The position numbers were made by a program, and so were the translations under genes. A stretch of 64,000 nt of DNA from Chrysophaeum taylorii (taxonomy: Eukaryota; Sar; Pelagophyceae; Pelagomonadales; Pelagomonadaceae). The stretch lies in assembly GCA_029834535.1 (NCBI GenBank), contig JAQMWT010000510.1, positions 1 to 64,000 on the forward strand, written 5' to 3'. This document shows positions 29,734-39,725 of this stretch, piece after piece; the first letter of the stretch is position 1; each line of letters starts with the position of its first letter. The notes under the pieces were generated by a model that did no database searches, was not told the origin of the DNA, and saw only the letters and a program-made list of their open reading frames with translations.

Positions 29734-29929
29734 ATACCCCAAAGATAGTGGTTCGGAAGGTTTCGGTTCTCGCTTCTCGGACGTAACCAAAGGATTGTAC
29801 CCCCCTTTGCATGATGTCGATACTCGAAACGTCTTGGATTCGTCAATTAAAAACGTAACGGCCAACCCGGCAATCAAAGAGGGTGCGACGCTGTGTCCCG
29901 TGTAGAGTGACCTTGGATTCATCGACTGT

Positions 29930-30487
29930 ATGGCGAGCAAGAGAAACAAGGGTTACAACGCTGATGTATGTGAGGATGGTATGATGACGTCTGGTGAAGA
30001 AGCCAATATGTATCGCGCAACGTGCCAATCGTTGCAGATGCAGCTTGCTGACAGGACCGTCACAATGATTAAGGCCAAACAGGATAAGAACGGGCTAGAA
30101 AAACAAGTTGCGATGATTAAGAATGAATTCAATGAGAAACAAAAAACTGCGTTCGAAATAACCAGAGACATGACGCGGCAGTACAAGAGCATGCAAGAGC
30201 AACTTGTAGATCGGATAACGCAGCTCTCCCAAACAGTGCAGGAGCTTCAGGACAAGCTTGAACACGCAGAAAAACACTTGAATAGCACTTTAAAAGAGAA
30301 AGATCATATGATCCAGATAAAAGATGAAGAGATCGCGCATTTGAAGGCCAAAATGGAGGACATGGCACAAGAATTCGGTGGAATGCTGAAGGAAACACTC
30401 GAGAAGATGCGCGAGCGTATCGATGTCATATCTTCGAACATCGATGTGGAGATCGGAATCAAGCAAACTTACAAACACGGGAAGTAG
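29930..30487 (+). CDS. DRC12: DRC12/CCDC153-like dynein regulatory complex subunit, copy 1
   Basis: An intronless 185-residue protein, almost entirely alpha-helical coiled coil with heptads from about residue 30 to 175, the usual length for this family. The segment ITRDMTRQYKSMQEQL (about 67-82), then KDEEIAHLKAKMEDMAQEFG and MLKETLEKMRERID near the C-terminus, is the pattern I know from DRC12 (CCDC153), a small coiled-coil subunit of the nexin-dynein regulatory complex of motile axonemes. The start MASKRNKGYN is the first Met and is preceded by a conserved 257-base divergent intergenic region. About ten residues differ from copy 2; this copy keeps the Arg of DMTRQYK. Other short axonemal coiled-coil proteins are the main alternative. 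Confidence 0.74.
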   Translation: MASKRNKGYNADVCEDGMMTSGEEANMYRATCQSLQMQLADRTVTMIKAKQDKNGLEKQVAMIKNEFNEKQKTAFEITRDMTRQYKSMQEQLVDRITQLSQTVQELQDKLEHAEKHLNSTLKEKDHMIQIKDEEIAHLKAKMEDMAQEFGGMLKETLEKMRERIDVISSNIDVEIGIKQTYKHGK

Positions 30488-30719
30488 CATGATCAGGCGG
30501 GAATTTGCCTCCGTGCAAATCTTAAGGGTAAACTGGCTCGTGGCGCGCTGCGCACCCTAAAGGAAGTGGGGCCTCGAGAAAACGTGCCGATGCTGTTCGG
30601 GGTGTAATTAAGATGTAGGCGAGTGTCGAGCACATAACAGGTCGTGTAGGGTATACTGGTTCGCAGCATATAGATATATTATCCACCCGATTCAGCAGAC
30701 AGTGACCGGGTAGTGTCCC

Positions 30720-31150
30720 ATACGGGGATGGGGATTTCCCAAAAAACGGGTAGGGAGACCCGCATGGAGCGGGTTTGACGGGTGCGGGTACGGCGGGTCC
30801 GGGTAGAAAACGCACTCTTTTGGGGCTTAGGGGGTGCGGATGCACGGAAGGTGCGGGCACATGATGGGTCTGGGTACACGGGGGGTATGGGTACATGATG
30901 GGTGCGGGTACGTGATGGGTGCGGGTATACGGACGGTGCGGGTGCACGGAGGGTGCGGGTACATGATGGGTCTGGGTACGCGGAGGGTTCGGGCACGTCG
31001 TGCGCGGGTGCGTCGAGGAGGCAGGTACGCTCGAGAGTGGGTACGGTGGTCGGAGACACCCACTTGGCACGAGGTCGTTCTAGTGCGATTCCGCACGTTT
31101 CCGGGCTCTTTTGACCATCGGGTGTACCAGATACCCTCCGTACCCGGTAC
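30720..31150. repeat. Degenerate GGGTAC/GGGTGC tandem tract, copy 1
   Basis: Dozens of 6-8 base units such as GGGTAC, GGGTGC, GGGTCTGGGTAC and ATGATGGGT. Proline- and arginine-rich frames on the minus strand here are translated repeats, not genes. Similar tracts lie at 54420-54830 and 44960-45130. Confidence 0.75.
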
Positions 31151-31191
31151 CCGGCTAGAGGTAGAAAATTTCATTTTCGCCATGACCCCCC

Positions 31192-31514
31192 TGTGGCGGC
31201 AACTCCTGACCGCTAAGGCTTACCCCCCCTCTCTCGAGGCTTGATACCCGTTCAACGGGACACCTTTCCCTATCTTTTAGTGACATCATACCTCTCTTTT
31301 GTGAGAAGCATTCTTGCTGTATTCTTGTAGTTTTCCTTGCTATCATATTCCATTTCTCCATCTTGTTGAGAGGCTTGGTGAGCGTGAGCAAGGTGTGTGG
31401 CGAGCATACCCGACCTCGAGTCCGTGTTTTCCTCGTTCAGTGAGGTCTAGGGCGAGTCGGTGAGTACCCCCTTTGTCACCCGGGGGTCGGGAAGGTTTTC
31501 CTGTGCCGCCATAC
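31192..31514 (+). repeat. 5' LTR of element B
   Basis: TGTGGCGGCAACTCC ... GTGCCGCCATAC, followed by the primer-like CGTGGTGGAGTACACGAG. Confidence 0.88.
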
Positions 31515-31964
31515 GTGGTGGAGTACACGAGATCGTGCGACTACATCGGTCGCCGACGAGCGAGTGCTGCCGTACGTGTTGTATTACGAGGTCCGGATTT
31601 GGACGTGCGCCCTGATCAAGCACACGGAGTTCCATTGGACCGGTTTGCGTTGAGAATATACGCGAACGTTCTTTGTGTTCGTACGATCCGAGTGACGACG
31701 AACACGCGTGCGAGTTGGAAATCGCAGCGCATTCTCCCGGGAATTGATTTTGGTATAGCTGAACGGTGGAAGCTCTTTAGCGAGTGGGATCGCTACGCAC
31801 GGGCATTTTTGAATTGCCAGCGGATTGGAATTCCGTGAGTGCTGTTTTTACAGCGACAGATAGCGTTGTTGGAATCAACGTGAATTACTTCGAGTGATCG
31901 GATCCGGACGTGTTTCGAGATTCTTGATCGAAATTTGATACAGTATGGAGATAAACGCAGACGT

Positions 31965-33504
31965 GCGTGAGGGAGAATCTCCTCCAGTTCTTCCCGCCGC
32001 CCCTGAGATAGGCCGCGAGGAAGGTGAATTAAGAGAGGCCGAGGCAGTCGACGTTGCTGACGTGCCCCCTGATGTGCCTCCGGATACTGCCATTTTTTCG
32101 CCGTTGAGTCCAACGACTCCGGATCGTGGCGAGCGTGTTACTATTGTGCGCGGATCTGCAGCCCGAAGTCGACTTCGTGAAGACCTCGAGCGGAGACGTC
32201 GCGAAAATGAACGATTAGCTGAGCTTTTTGCTCGTGAAAGGGCTGAAGCGAAAGAGGAAGCGGCTCGACGAGAAGATGATATGCTCAATGATGCATTACA
32301 GCAGGAGATTGAGACCTCGAAGACCCTACGTGAAGAGGCTGAACGATTTCGTCGTGAACGAGATAAATTGTTAGCCGAACGTACGCGTCGGGAGAGTAGC
32401 CGCGAACGACCCGTGAGTCGACCCGAACCGGAAACGCCCGTGAGGCCGCCTGAACCGGAAAGGAACACTGAAACGGGGATGAACCTCCGACACGAGTCGA
32501 TACGGAGAATGAGGGTAGGGCGGACATTGAGAATGAAAGTACGAAAATTTTACGGGAATTATCGCGGGGAATATCGCAGACGGTTGCCAACGCCTTCGAA
32601 AAGGGCAACTTGAGCCGATCCCATCGACCCACTTCCAGTTTGAAGCCTGATAACTTCAAACTCGCCATCGACGGCCGAGACCAAACGCAATTTAATTTGG
32701 ATTCGGCGGCGATGATGCATACTTTAGCAGATGACCATTACTCGGTCGAGAAATTACGTTACTTACTACCTGTGCATCTACGGGACACCGTTGCACCAAT
32801 TTTTGAGGGATACTTGCAGAAATACGAGGAGCTCTGCGATGAGCTACCACACGGTCCGTCGTTTTACTTGAAATTAGATACTGACGATGAAGAGCATGGA
32901 GTCTCGGTTCGTCGTATCCGTCGTCTTAACAAGACGTATTGCGATAAGATTTTTGGTTATTTTAGATCGACTTGCCGACCTCCGCGCACGCAGCAGGAGC
33001 TGCTTGACAAGCTGCGGAAGGTCACCCAGGTTTCAGTTCCGAAGAAGTCTGGGGAGCGGCACGTCCAAACGTATTGTACCAGATTCCAATCTGAAGCTTT
33101 GGAGTTTTGTTCCGTGTCCAGCCGCACGATGGATGATGTCGATATCCTTGACCAGCTTATCAGTGGATTGACGTCCAAGGGGTTGAGGACCCGTGTGCGG
33201 ACTATGAGGAGCGGACATCCTGATAGTTACGTGACGTTTAAGTCGATGGTAGCGCTTATTACGCGGCTCGAGAACGACTTACGAAAGTTGATGGAGGAGG
33301 AGAAGGACCAAGGCCCACCTAATCCGAAATCGAACAAACCGCCGCGAGGGCGGGGAGGTCGAGCTATGGCCTCCGATCAACAAGCCAAGCAAGATGCGGA
33401 TAAACCGTCTGGGAATACGGATCCGCTGATTTTGCGAGATCCTTTTTTGTGGGGCAAGAGAACGTGCCCGCACTGTGGGTTCTTCTGGACCACCCATGAT
33501 GAAG
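31965..33504 (+). pseudogene. Gag region of element B
   Basis: The Met of MEINADVREGESPPV is at 31945. Coiled coil RLREDLERRRRENERLAEL, capsid-like region from about 32610 (SLKPDNFKLAIDGRDQ) and the Cys/His module CPHCGFFWTTHDE at about 33460-33504 match element G closely. The SINE at 33505 falls inside the Cys/His module. Broken. Confidence 0.72.
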
Positions 33505-33878
33505 CTAACTAACTAACTAACTAACTTCAGACCTCTCCCGAGCATGGGAGCCAGGCCGGACCGACAGGAGCCAGTCCGGAATCACGGGCCTGTAGACGAG
33601 GAGCGCCGAAAGGTCGGTCGGCGGAGAGTGACCATCAAGCTTGTCGCCATGCGACGAGGAGACCGCGATGTGACTGACAACCAACTCGTCGATAACCTTC
33701 CGTCTTCGCCCCCCGGCCATACCCCGTCCCACTGCGAACGTTCCGGCTGCCAACCGGCCCGCCCGAGAGGCGAATAGGTGCCAACCTACGCCGGGAGGGC
33801 GGATGCCCTCGCAAGGCTCAGGATTCATGAGGCACCGTCCTCCATCGCAACCGCAGTCGGCGATCAGGGTAAGGGCGT
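33505..33878 (-). repeat. SINE subfamily b, 374 bp, inserted in element B
   Basis: Minus-oriented; on the plus strand it opens CTAACTAACTAACTTCAGACC. Flanked by a perfect 12-bp duplication CCCATGATGAAG (33493-33504 and 33879-33890). Element G has the uninterrupted site at about 17427-17440. It has the same length as the copy at 14115-14488. Confidence 0.9.
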
Positions 33879-33904
33879 CCCATGATGAAGATGAACACGG
33901 AAAT

Positions 33905-34740
33905 ATTATTTGCCTGAAGCGGAATGGTCATCGTCGATGTGTATAGCGTCTCCGCCCTGCGTTCATTCCGCACTCTGCAACTTGACATCCAGAGATGTTG
34001 GCAAGGGTGTTACGGCCACTAACTGGACGATGAAGTTGTGCAAGATGGCTGGCTTCATGATGTGGCTGATTGAAGAGGAGGCGTCCATTATTTCGTATAT
34101 AGCGCGTTTACACCCTTACGTGTACGTCGTCAATTTTCATGATATCACACCTACTCTGATGAGCTCTCGCGTGCGATTGTTGGTTTCCAGTCACCCACTG
34201 CACTTGCAAGAGGCTCCGAAGACATGTGTGAACATGCAACAAAAATTTGCTGCAGCTTTGGGTTATGCTCATGAACGCCACCTTCTCCAGCTGAATAATC
34301 TTGGCTCGTCCCGATAAGCAACAGATACGGCTTACACCGTTACGCGGGTTCCTCTTCGTTTGGGACCGCATCGCTCGGACACTCCGCCTTTGACTCTCAA
34401 GATGACGGCCGAGTTGCTCACGATGCCGGTGGATCATGATTGGGCTAGCTTGTCTAAGACAGACTCGTTCAAACATTTAGCGTCTGTCGTCCCTCCAGAT
34501 ACTCTTGCGATTTTTGCAGTCGATCTGCACAATTCCGTGACCAGAGGTTTCCGCCAAAGTGGTGAAGTCCTGCCGACCGCGTTGAGCCCGACAGATCGAT
34601 CCTTTGAGCAGTATTTACGAATCTCCGACACCACCTTTCGTCACGTAGAGTTTCCGCTGTTAAACACGCGTACTCGTGTCGTTAAGTGGGTGTCAAAGGA
34701 TGATCTCCAGGATCCCACTAAATGGGAACCGCCAGAAGTT
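33905..34740 (+). pseudogene. C5 cytosine methyltransferase domain (motifs IV-X) of element B
   Basis: Seen in order: motif IV CIASPPCVHSALCNL (about 33940-33985), a motif VI-like WLIEEEASII, motif VIII-like TPTLMSSRVRLLVSS (about 34150-34190), then in the next open stretch motif IX-like PPLTLKMTAELLTMP (about 34385-34430) and motif X-like FKHLASVVPPDTLAIFAVDL (about 34470-34530). The same motifs recur in elements E and F. The segment runs into the EVPMLPLPTDAPGTAHAF linker that in element G also leads to RT, placing the methyltransferase between gag and RT. Broken. Confidence 0.78.
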
Positions 34741-35035
34741 CCTATGCTTCCGCTTCCAACTGATGCGCCGGGGACGGCTCATGCTTTTTCTGCTGCCCCC
34801 CCCCGACAATCAAAATGGACTTTCCGCCGGATCCTGAACCTGAACAGGAGCCGAAAGTAAGGAGCGAGCCGAATGTGCGCGTCAAAGGTGAAAAGATCAA
34901 TAAGAGCCACCCTGAGGTGAGGTTCAAATACGAAGAAAAGTTCGATGTGCCATGGAAGGATGCACCGCGCGATGCGGACGGTGTACCGTTACCGCAGATT
35001 CCCGAGCACGTCAAGGACAATGATGCGATGATGCG

Positions 35036-37357
35036 ATGAAAGTCGTAATTCCGACGAAGGAAGAAGTTGAGAAGGTTGTTCGAGATCTAGGAATTCCCGA
35101 CAACCCGCATCTGGATGATGATGCGAAGATGATGTTGAGCCATTGCGTGCAATACGCGTGGGCTTTCTTTGATCCGATTATGAGACCCGTGGACTCGCCA
35201 CCGGTTTCTTTGCGCTTTAAAGACGCAAACCCACGACCGATCAAGATGACGCCTTATAGGTTGACGCCAGCAAAGCTCGAGTGTCTCAGAAAGCAGATCA
35301 CTGAGTGGTGTCGCGATGGAGTCATCCGACCGGCGAACTCTCCGTGGGGATTTCCTGTACTGATGCTGCCTAAGAAGGGAGCCGAGGCCGGGACGTCGAA
35401 TGCTTTTCGTGCTGCCGTTGACTTGCGTCAGCTCAATGATCAGCTAGTCAATGACAGTTGGCCGAATATTCGTCAAGATGATGCTTTGGCTTTTCTTGCC
35501 ATGCGCCGTTGGCGGACGTGCATTGATATTCGATGGGGTTATCATAACTTACGTTTGGACGCCGCTGCTCAGGACGCTGTTACGATGGTTAGTCCACTTG
35601 GAGCCCATAGTTTCTTGCGCTTGCCTCTAGGAGTAAAAACAGCAGGAGCTCTCTTTTGTAAGCAGATGGCTAGCGATTTGTCCACATGGATGTATAAGGA
35701 CTTGGTCGCGTTTGTCGACGATATTATGATGGGATCGGATGAACTCCATCGACATTTACAAGTTTTGATTGAAGTGTTGTGCCATTTAGCACAGCGAGGA
35801 TATAGTGGACGAACTTCGAAGTTCCACCTCCTCAAGGATGAAATCGAGTTTTTGGGACATATTTCGACTCCGGAAGGCTTGAAGCCGAATCCCAAGACGT
35901 TAGAAGCGTTGCAGCAGATGCCGATTCCCGGTACGTTGCCCAATACGTCCCCGAAGACCCAGATTCGATCTTTCATTGGTATGAGCAACTATTGCCGCCG
36001 ATATGTGAAGAATTATTCGAAGATTGTGGAGCCGCTTAGGCGATTGTGTCTTGAAGGCGTTAAGTTTGAGTGGACGCCTGAGTGCCAAAAGGCATGGGAC
36101 ACGATCATCGAAGCTTTGGTGGATTCTCGTGGAGTTTATCATCCTGACTACGATCTTCCTTTTCAGATCCGCTCGGATGCTTCCAAGGATGGTCTGGGTG
36201 CGTATCTTTTTCAGCTCGTGGAAATCAAGGACGAAACCGGCAAGGTGACACGAGAGGAACGAGTAATTGAGTATTGGAGCCGAGCTGTGCCGAAAGAGAT
36301 GCGGAACTATGAGCCTCGCCGGCTAGAGCTCCTGGCAGTTATTCTTTCTCTTGAGCATTTCCGCTCTTATATTGAAGGTCACAAGACGATCCTTGAAACA
36401 GATCATCGCAACTTGACGTTTTTACGAAAGGCGAAGCACTCGTCTGGGCAGTTGGCTCGATGGGCGATGCGGCTCGCCAATTTTGATCCTGAATTGGGTT
36501 ACAAGCCAGGGAAGTCGCCGGGAATGAGCATCCCTGACTGTCTCTCTCGCAATCCTATAGATCATGTCATCGAGACGGACGAGTTTGGTGAACCCTTGAA
36601 CCACGCGTATCTAGTGTGCCAAGAACTCCCTCGTTCTGTTGATGATGAAGGAGTACCTTTACCTGGGTGCCATGTCATTCTGTCGTTTGTTACGACTGAG
36701 TTGCCTGTGGAGGAAGAGGAAGAAGACCTCGATGATCCGATGCAATTGGTCACGTCTCATGCTACGAAACAACGTCAGAAGCAACGACTTCAGACCCAGC
36801 CTAGTATTTTCCGTGATGCCGATGATTACCAAGAGTACATCGACAAGATTCCGGATAATTTGACTTTGGAAGAGATAGCCAAAGAGCAGATCACTGATGC
36901 TACTTGCGAGGACATTCGTTATCGCATGGCTCAGGGCCATTCTCTTCGTCGGTACGGAGCCAATTATCGCTATCAAGTGGTGAAAGGAGTTCTCTACCGT
37001 GCCGCACCCGACTTGCACCCGATGATAGTCGCACCCCGAACTTTACGGACGCGCATCATCCGATTGTACCATGACACACCTCTCAATGGTGGTCATATGG
37101 GTCGTCAAAGTACAGTGCAGTCGATACTTGAACGTTTTTGGTGGCCTCATATGTCTAATGAGGTGGGTGCTTACATTGCTGGTTGCATAGTGTGCAAGAA
37201 AGCTCGTACGCCTGAACCAAAGAGAGCAGGTCTGCTTCAGCAACCGGTGTATGATGGTGATTGTGTCGTCCTTTGTATGGATTTGTTTGGACCTTTGCCC
37301 AGTGCTGGTCCCGAGACATATCTCATCGTCTTTTTTGATCCATTTTCTCATTTCTTG
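35036..37357 (+). CDS. RT, RNase H and integrase N-terminal part of element B
   Basis: Long open frame. RT fingers and palm: RPVDSPPVSLRFKDANPRP, AVDLRQLND and catalytic FVDDIMMGS (about 35710-35736). RNase H: IRSDASKDGLGAYLFQ (about 36165) and ILETDHRNLTFLRKAK (about 36390). Integrase zinc region: YHDTPLNGGHMG ... CIVCKKART (about 37070-37210), then MDLFGPLPSAGPETYLIVFF with the first catalytic Asp. The order RT-RH-IN is that of Ty3/gypsy elements. A 177-bp SINE piece follows at 37358. Confidence 0.88.
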
Positions 37358-37534
37358 GTTATCGACGAGTTGGTTGTCAGTCACATCGCGGTCTCCTCGT
37401 CGCATGGCGACTTGATGATCACTCTCCGCCGACCCACCTTTCGGCGCCCCTCGTCTACAGGCCCGTGATTCCGGACTGGCTCCTGTCGGTCCGGCCTGGC
37501 TCCCATGCTCGGGAGAGGTCTGAAGTTAGTTAGT
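37358..37534 (+). repeat. 5'-truncated SINE subfamily b, 177 bp, inserted in integrase of B
   Basis: Begins GTTATCGACGAGTTGG, internal to the full SINE, and ends TGAAGTTAGTTAGT. Flanked by a perfect 12-bp duplication TCTCATTTCTTG (37346-37357 and 37535-37546). Element G has the empty site at about 21026-21037. Confidence 0.9.
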
Positions 37535-37546
37535 TCTCATTTCTTG

Positions 37547-38770
37547 ATTCTTGATGTACTACACCATAAGACTGCTGAGTCAATCCTCGAGTCTTTTGTC
37601 GCGCATATATTATTCAAAGGTTATCTACCTCAGAGGATTCGTACCGACAATGGGAAAGAGTTCGTCAACAAGTTGATGGAAGATTTTTGTCATCTTTTCA
37701 ATGTTCGGTATAGTACCACGATTCCGTATCATGCTCAGGCTAATCCTGCGGAAAGGGTCAACCGCTTTATCAAGGCTTTCCTCCGTGCGTGCCTTCAAAA
37801 CCGCAAGATCACGGAATGGCCCGAATTCGCGGAGTACATTGCTTTCTGTTATAATCGTAAATTTATTCCGGGAACTCAGATCTCACCTTTCATGCTTCGT
37901 CTTAACCGGCAGCCTTTATTGCCAACCGATTACACGATCATGGATCTTGATGTCCGCCGCCTGCCGAAAACTCGCTCCGATGTTGTGGCAGAGACTCGCG
38001 AGAGGCTGAAGTTCTATACCGCTACGGTGAACGAAGCTCGTGAGAAGGCTCTTCGTAAACAACGTCTCGCCTATAATGCGGACCATGTTGATGTGGAGTA
38101 TGAAGAAGGTTCACATGTTCTGCTCTACATCCCTTTTCTTCAGAACAAGCTTCGACCGGAATGGCGCGGTCCATTCGTTATTTTGGAACGCTTGTCCCCG
38201 GTCACTTACAGGATTGAGTCTCTTGATTATCCTCCCGAACGCCGTTGTGTTCATGTTAGTCAGATTACCCCTGTGATGGTTTCTCCAGTGGTCGATCGAG
38301 CTGTGCCCAAGCCCAAGGAGACCTTTCGGGATGATTACAAGCATGGTAAGTTCGTTATCTTTCGGATTCCGGATAATAAACGGTCCGATTGGCGAAAGAA
38401 GATTTATGTCGCTGAAGTTTATGAACCCTATGATTTTGTGAATGATCGAGTCGCTCTGCATTTCTATGCTGATCTCGGTCCCCATGACAAGGTTTCTTAT
38501 TACAAGCCTACTTCACATCTCTCTACTCGCAAGCTTAAGCCGGAATACAAGGACGTGGACGGTCGCAGTTTCACCGACAAGACCAAGGTCAACAACAGTA
38601 CCACTCCTTGTGTCACCGACTTCGCCCCGCATGAGATCGATGTGTTGATTCCTAAGTTCACTTTACGTGGTGGACGCGTTCCTGAACCTGTCGTTGAACG
38701 TGCCTACAAGAAGATTCGTTCTCGAGATGCTCATTCAGCCAAGGCTCGTGCTTCTCGCCGGACTCGCTGA
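37547..38770 (+). CDS. Integrase C-terminal part of element B with extra basic module
   Basis: Contains RIRTDNGKEF (second catalytic Asp, about 37640) and AQANPAERVNRFIKAF (catalytic Glu, about 37740), followed by the GPFVILERLSPVTYRI SH3-like part (about 38165-38215). A further C-terminal module of about 130 residues follows: GKFVIFRIPDNKRSDWRKKI, YVAEVYEPYD and ALHFYADL, which look like a small beta-barrel (Tudor, chromo or BAH-like), then a basic tail ending AKARASRRTR. The module may guide integration to chromatin; this is inference. Confidence 0.78.
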   Translation: MLDVLHHKTAESILESFVAHILFKGYLPQRIRTDNGKEFVNKLMEDFCHLFNVRYSTTIPYHAQANPAERVNRFIKAFLRACLQNRKITEWPEFAEYIAFCYNRKFIPGTQISPFMLRLNRQPLLPTDYTIMDLDVRRLPKTRSDVVAETRERLKFYTATVNEAREKALRKQRLAYNADHVDVEYEEGSHVLLYIPFLQNKLRPEWRGPFVILERLSPVTYRIESLDYPPERRCVHVSQITPVMVSPVVDRAVPKPKETFRDDYKHGKFVIFRIPDNKRSDWRKKIYVAEVYEPYDFVNDRVALHFYADLGPHDKVSYYKPTSHLSTRKLKPEYKDVDGRSFTDKTKVNNSTTPCVTDFAPHEIDVLIPKFTLRGGRVPEPVVERAYKKIRSRDAHSAKARASRRTR

Positions 38771-38800
38771 GGGCAGCTCGTGTTCTCACCAGGGGAGTCC

Positions 38801-39123
38801 TGTGGCGGCAACTCCTGACCGCTAAGGCTTACCCCCCCTCTCTCGAGGCTTGATGCCCGTTCAACGGGACACCTTCCCCGATCTTTTCAGTGACATCATA
38901 CCTCTCTTTTGTGAGAAGCATTCTTGCTGTATTCTTGTAGTTTCCTTGCTATCATATTCCATCTCTCCATCTTGTTGAGAGGCTTGGTGAGCGTGAGCAA
39001 GGTGTGTGGCGAGCTTATCCGACCCCGCGTCCGTGTTTTCCTCGTTCAGTGAGGTCTAGGACGAGTCGGTGAGTATCCCCTTTGTCACCCGGGGGTCGGG
39101 AAGGTTTTTCTGCGCCGCCATAC
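38801..39123 (+). repeat. 3' LTR of element B
   Basis: TGTGGCGGCAACTCC at 38801 to CGCCGCCATAC at 39123, followed by the C-run of element P's first terminal repeat. Confidence 0.88.
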
Positions 39124-39330
39124 CCCCCCCCCCACCACACCACACCCCCCTTTCCCTCTCTCGCTAAAACACATTACGTACACGCTCAAGAAGCCCGTTA
39201 ACTGACACTGTCAAGTGCTGTCCCTGCGTCGAAGGAGACAGGACGCACAGAGGACAAGCACTTCTACCACTGCAACAAGGACTCCGCCCAGGTGACAACT
39301 AATTTTCTGTCTCTAGGTTATGGGCCCAGT

Positions 39331-39559
39331 CGAGGTAGAAAATTTCACTTTCGCCATGATCCCCCCCCAACCACCACACCACCCCCCCCCCCCCCTTCCC
39401 TCTCTCGCTAAAACACATTACGTACACGCTCAAGAAGCCCGTCACCAGACACTGTCAAGTGTTGTCCCTGCGTCGAAGGAGACAGGACGCACAGAGGACA
39501 AGCACTTCTACCACTGCAACAAGGACTCCGCCCAGGTGACAACTAATTTTCTGTCTCTA
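39331..39559 (+). repeat. Terminal repeat 2 of element P
   Basis: CGAGGTAGAAAATTTCACTT ... ACAACTAATTTTCTGTCTCTA. It shares the C-run, the CTCTCGCTAAAACACATTACG block and the GGACAAGCACTTCTACCACTG block with the other two copies. The 15 bases between repeat 1 and repeat 2 (GGTTATGGGCCCAGT) resemble the start of the internal region after repeat 2 (GGTTTGGGCCC). Confidence 0.8.
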
Positions 39560-39725
39560 GGTTTGGGCCCTCGTCACAGTCGCGGAGTCCTTTCACCTCG
39601 CGTCACTCGGAGACAATCGCTCGCTCGACGTCCCGACCTCGACAGGCTATCGAAGTTCACTTCGACGCCACCCCCCCAACTCAAGTCAAGCCAAGATCCC
39701 CACCACGTCATCATCATCGCCCAAG

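Larger units (their letters stand above)
27423..31155. repeat. Segmental duplication, copy 1 (left part)
   Basis: Colinear with 51105-54827 at a constant offset of about 23.68 kb and the same orientation. It contains LTR fragment C, a hairpin motif, a divergent ORF pair including DRC12, and a GGGTAC-type repeat tract. The copy is interrupted by element P at 31156 and resumes at 42009. Confidence 0.88.
31192..39123 (+). mobile_element. Gypsy-like LTR retrotransposon B (family 2), DNMT-bearing, both LTRs present
   Basis: Two 323-bp LTRs (31192-31514, 38801-39123) enclose leader, gag (from 31945), a C5-methyltransferase part (about 33905-34730), RT, RNase H and integrase (35036-38770). It sits in the poly-C run of the first terminal repeat of element P, with C-run target duplication on both sides. 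Two SINE-derived insertions lie inside (33505-33878 and 37358-37534). By eye the two LTRs differ at about fourteen positions, near 4 percent, so the insertion is moderately old. It is broken, with about four breaks besides the two insertions. Confidence 0.88.

Noticed and set aside
30522-31183. Proline- and threonine-rich frames downstream of DRC12 (and at 54206-54854)
   Set aside because: They are translations of the GGGTAC-type tandem tract; the frames differ between the two duplicate copies.
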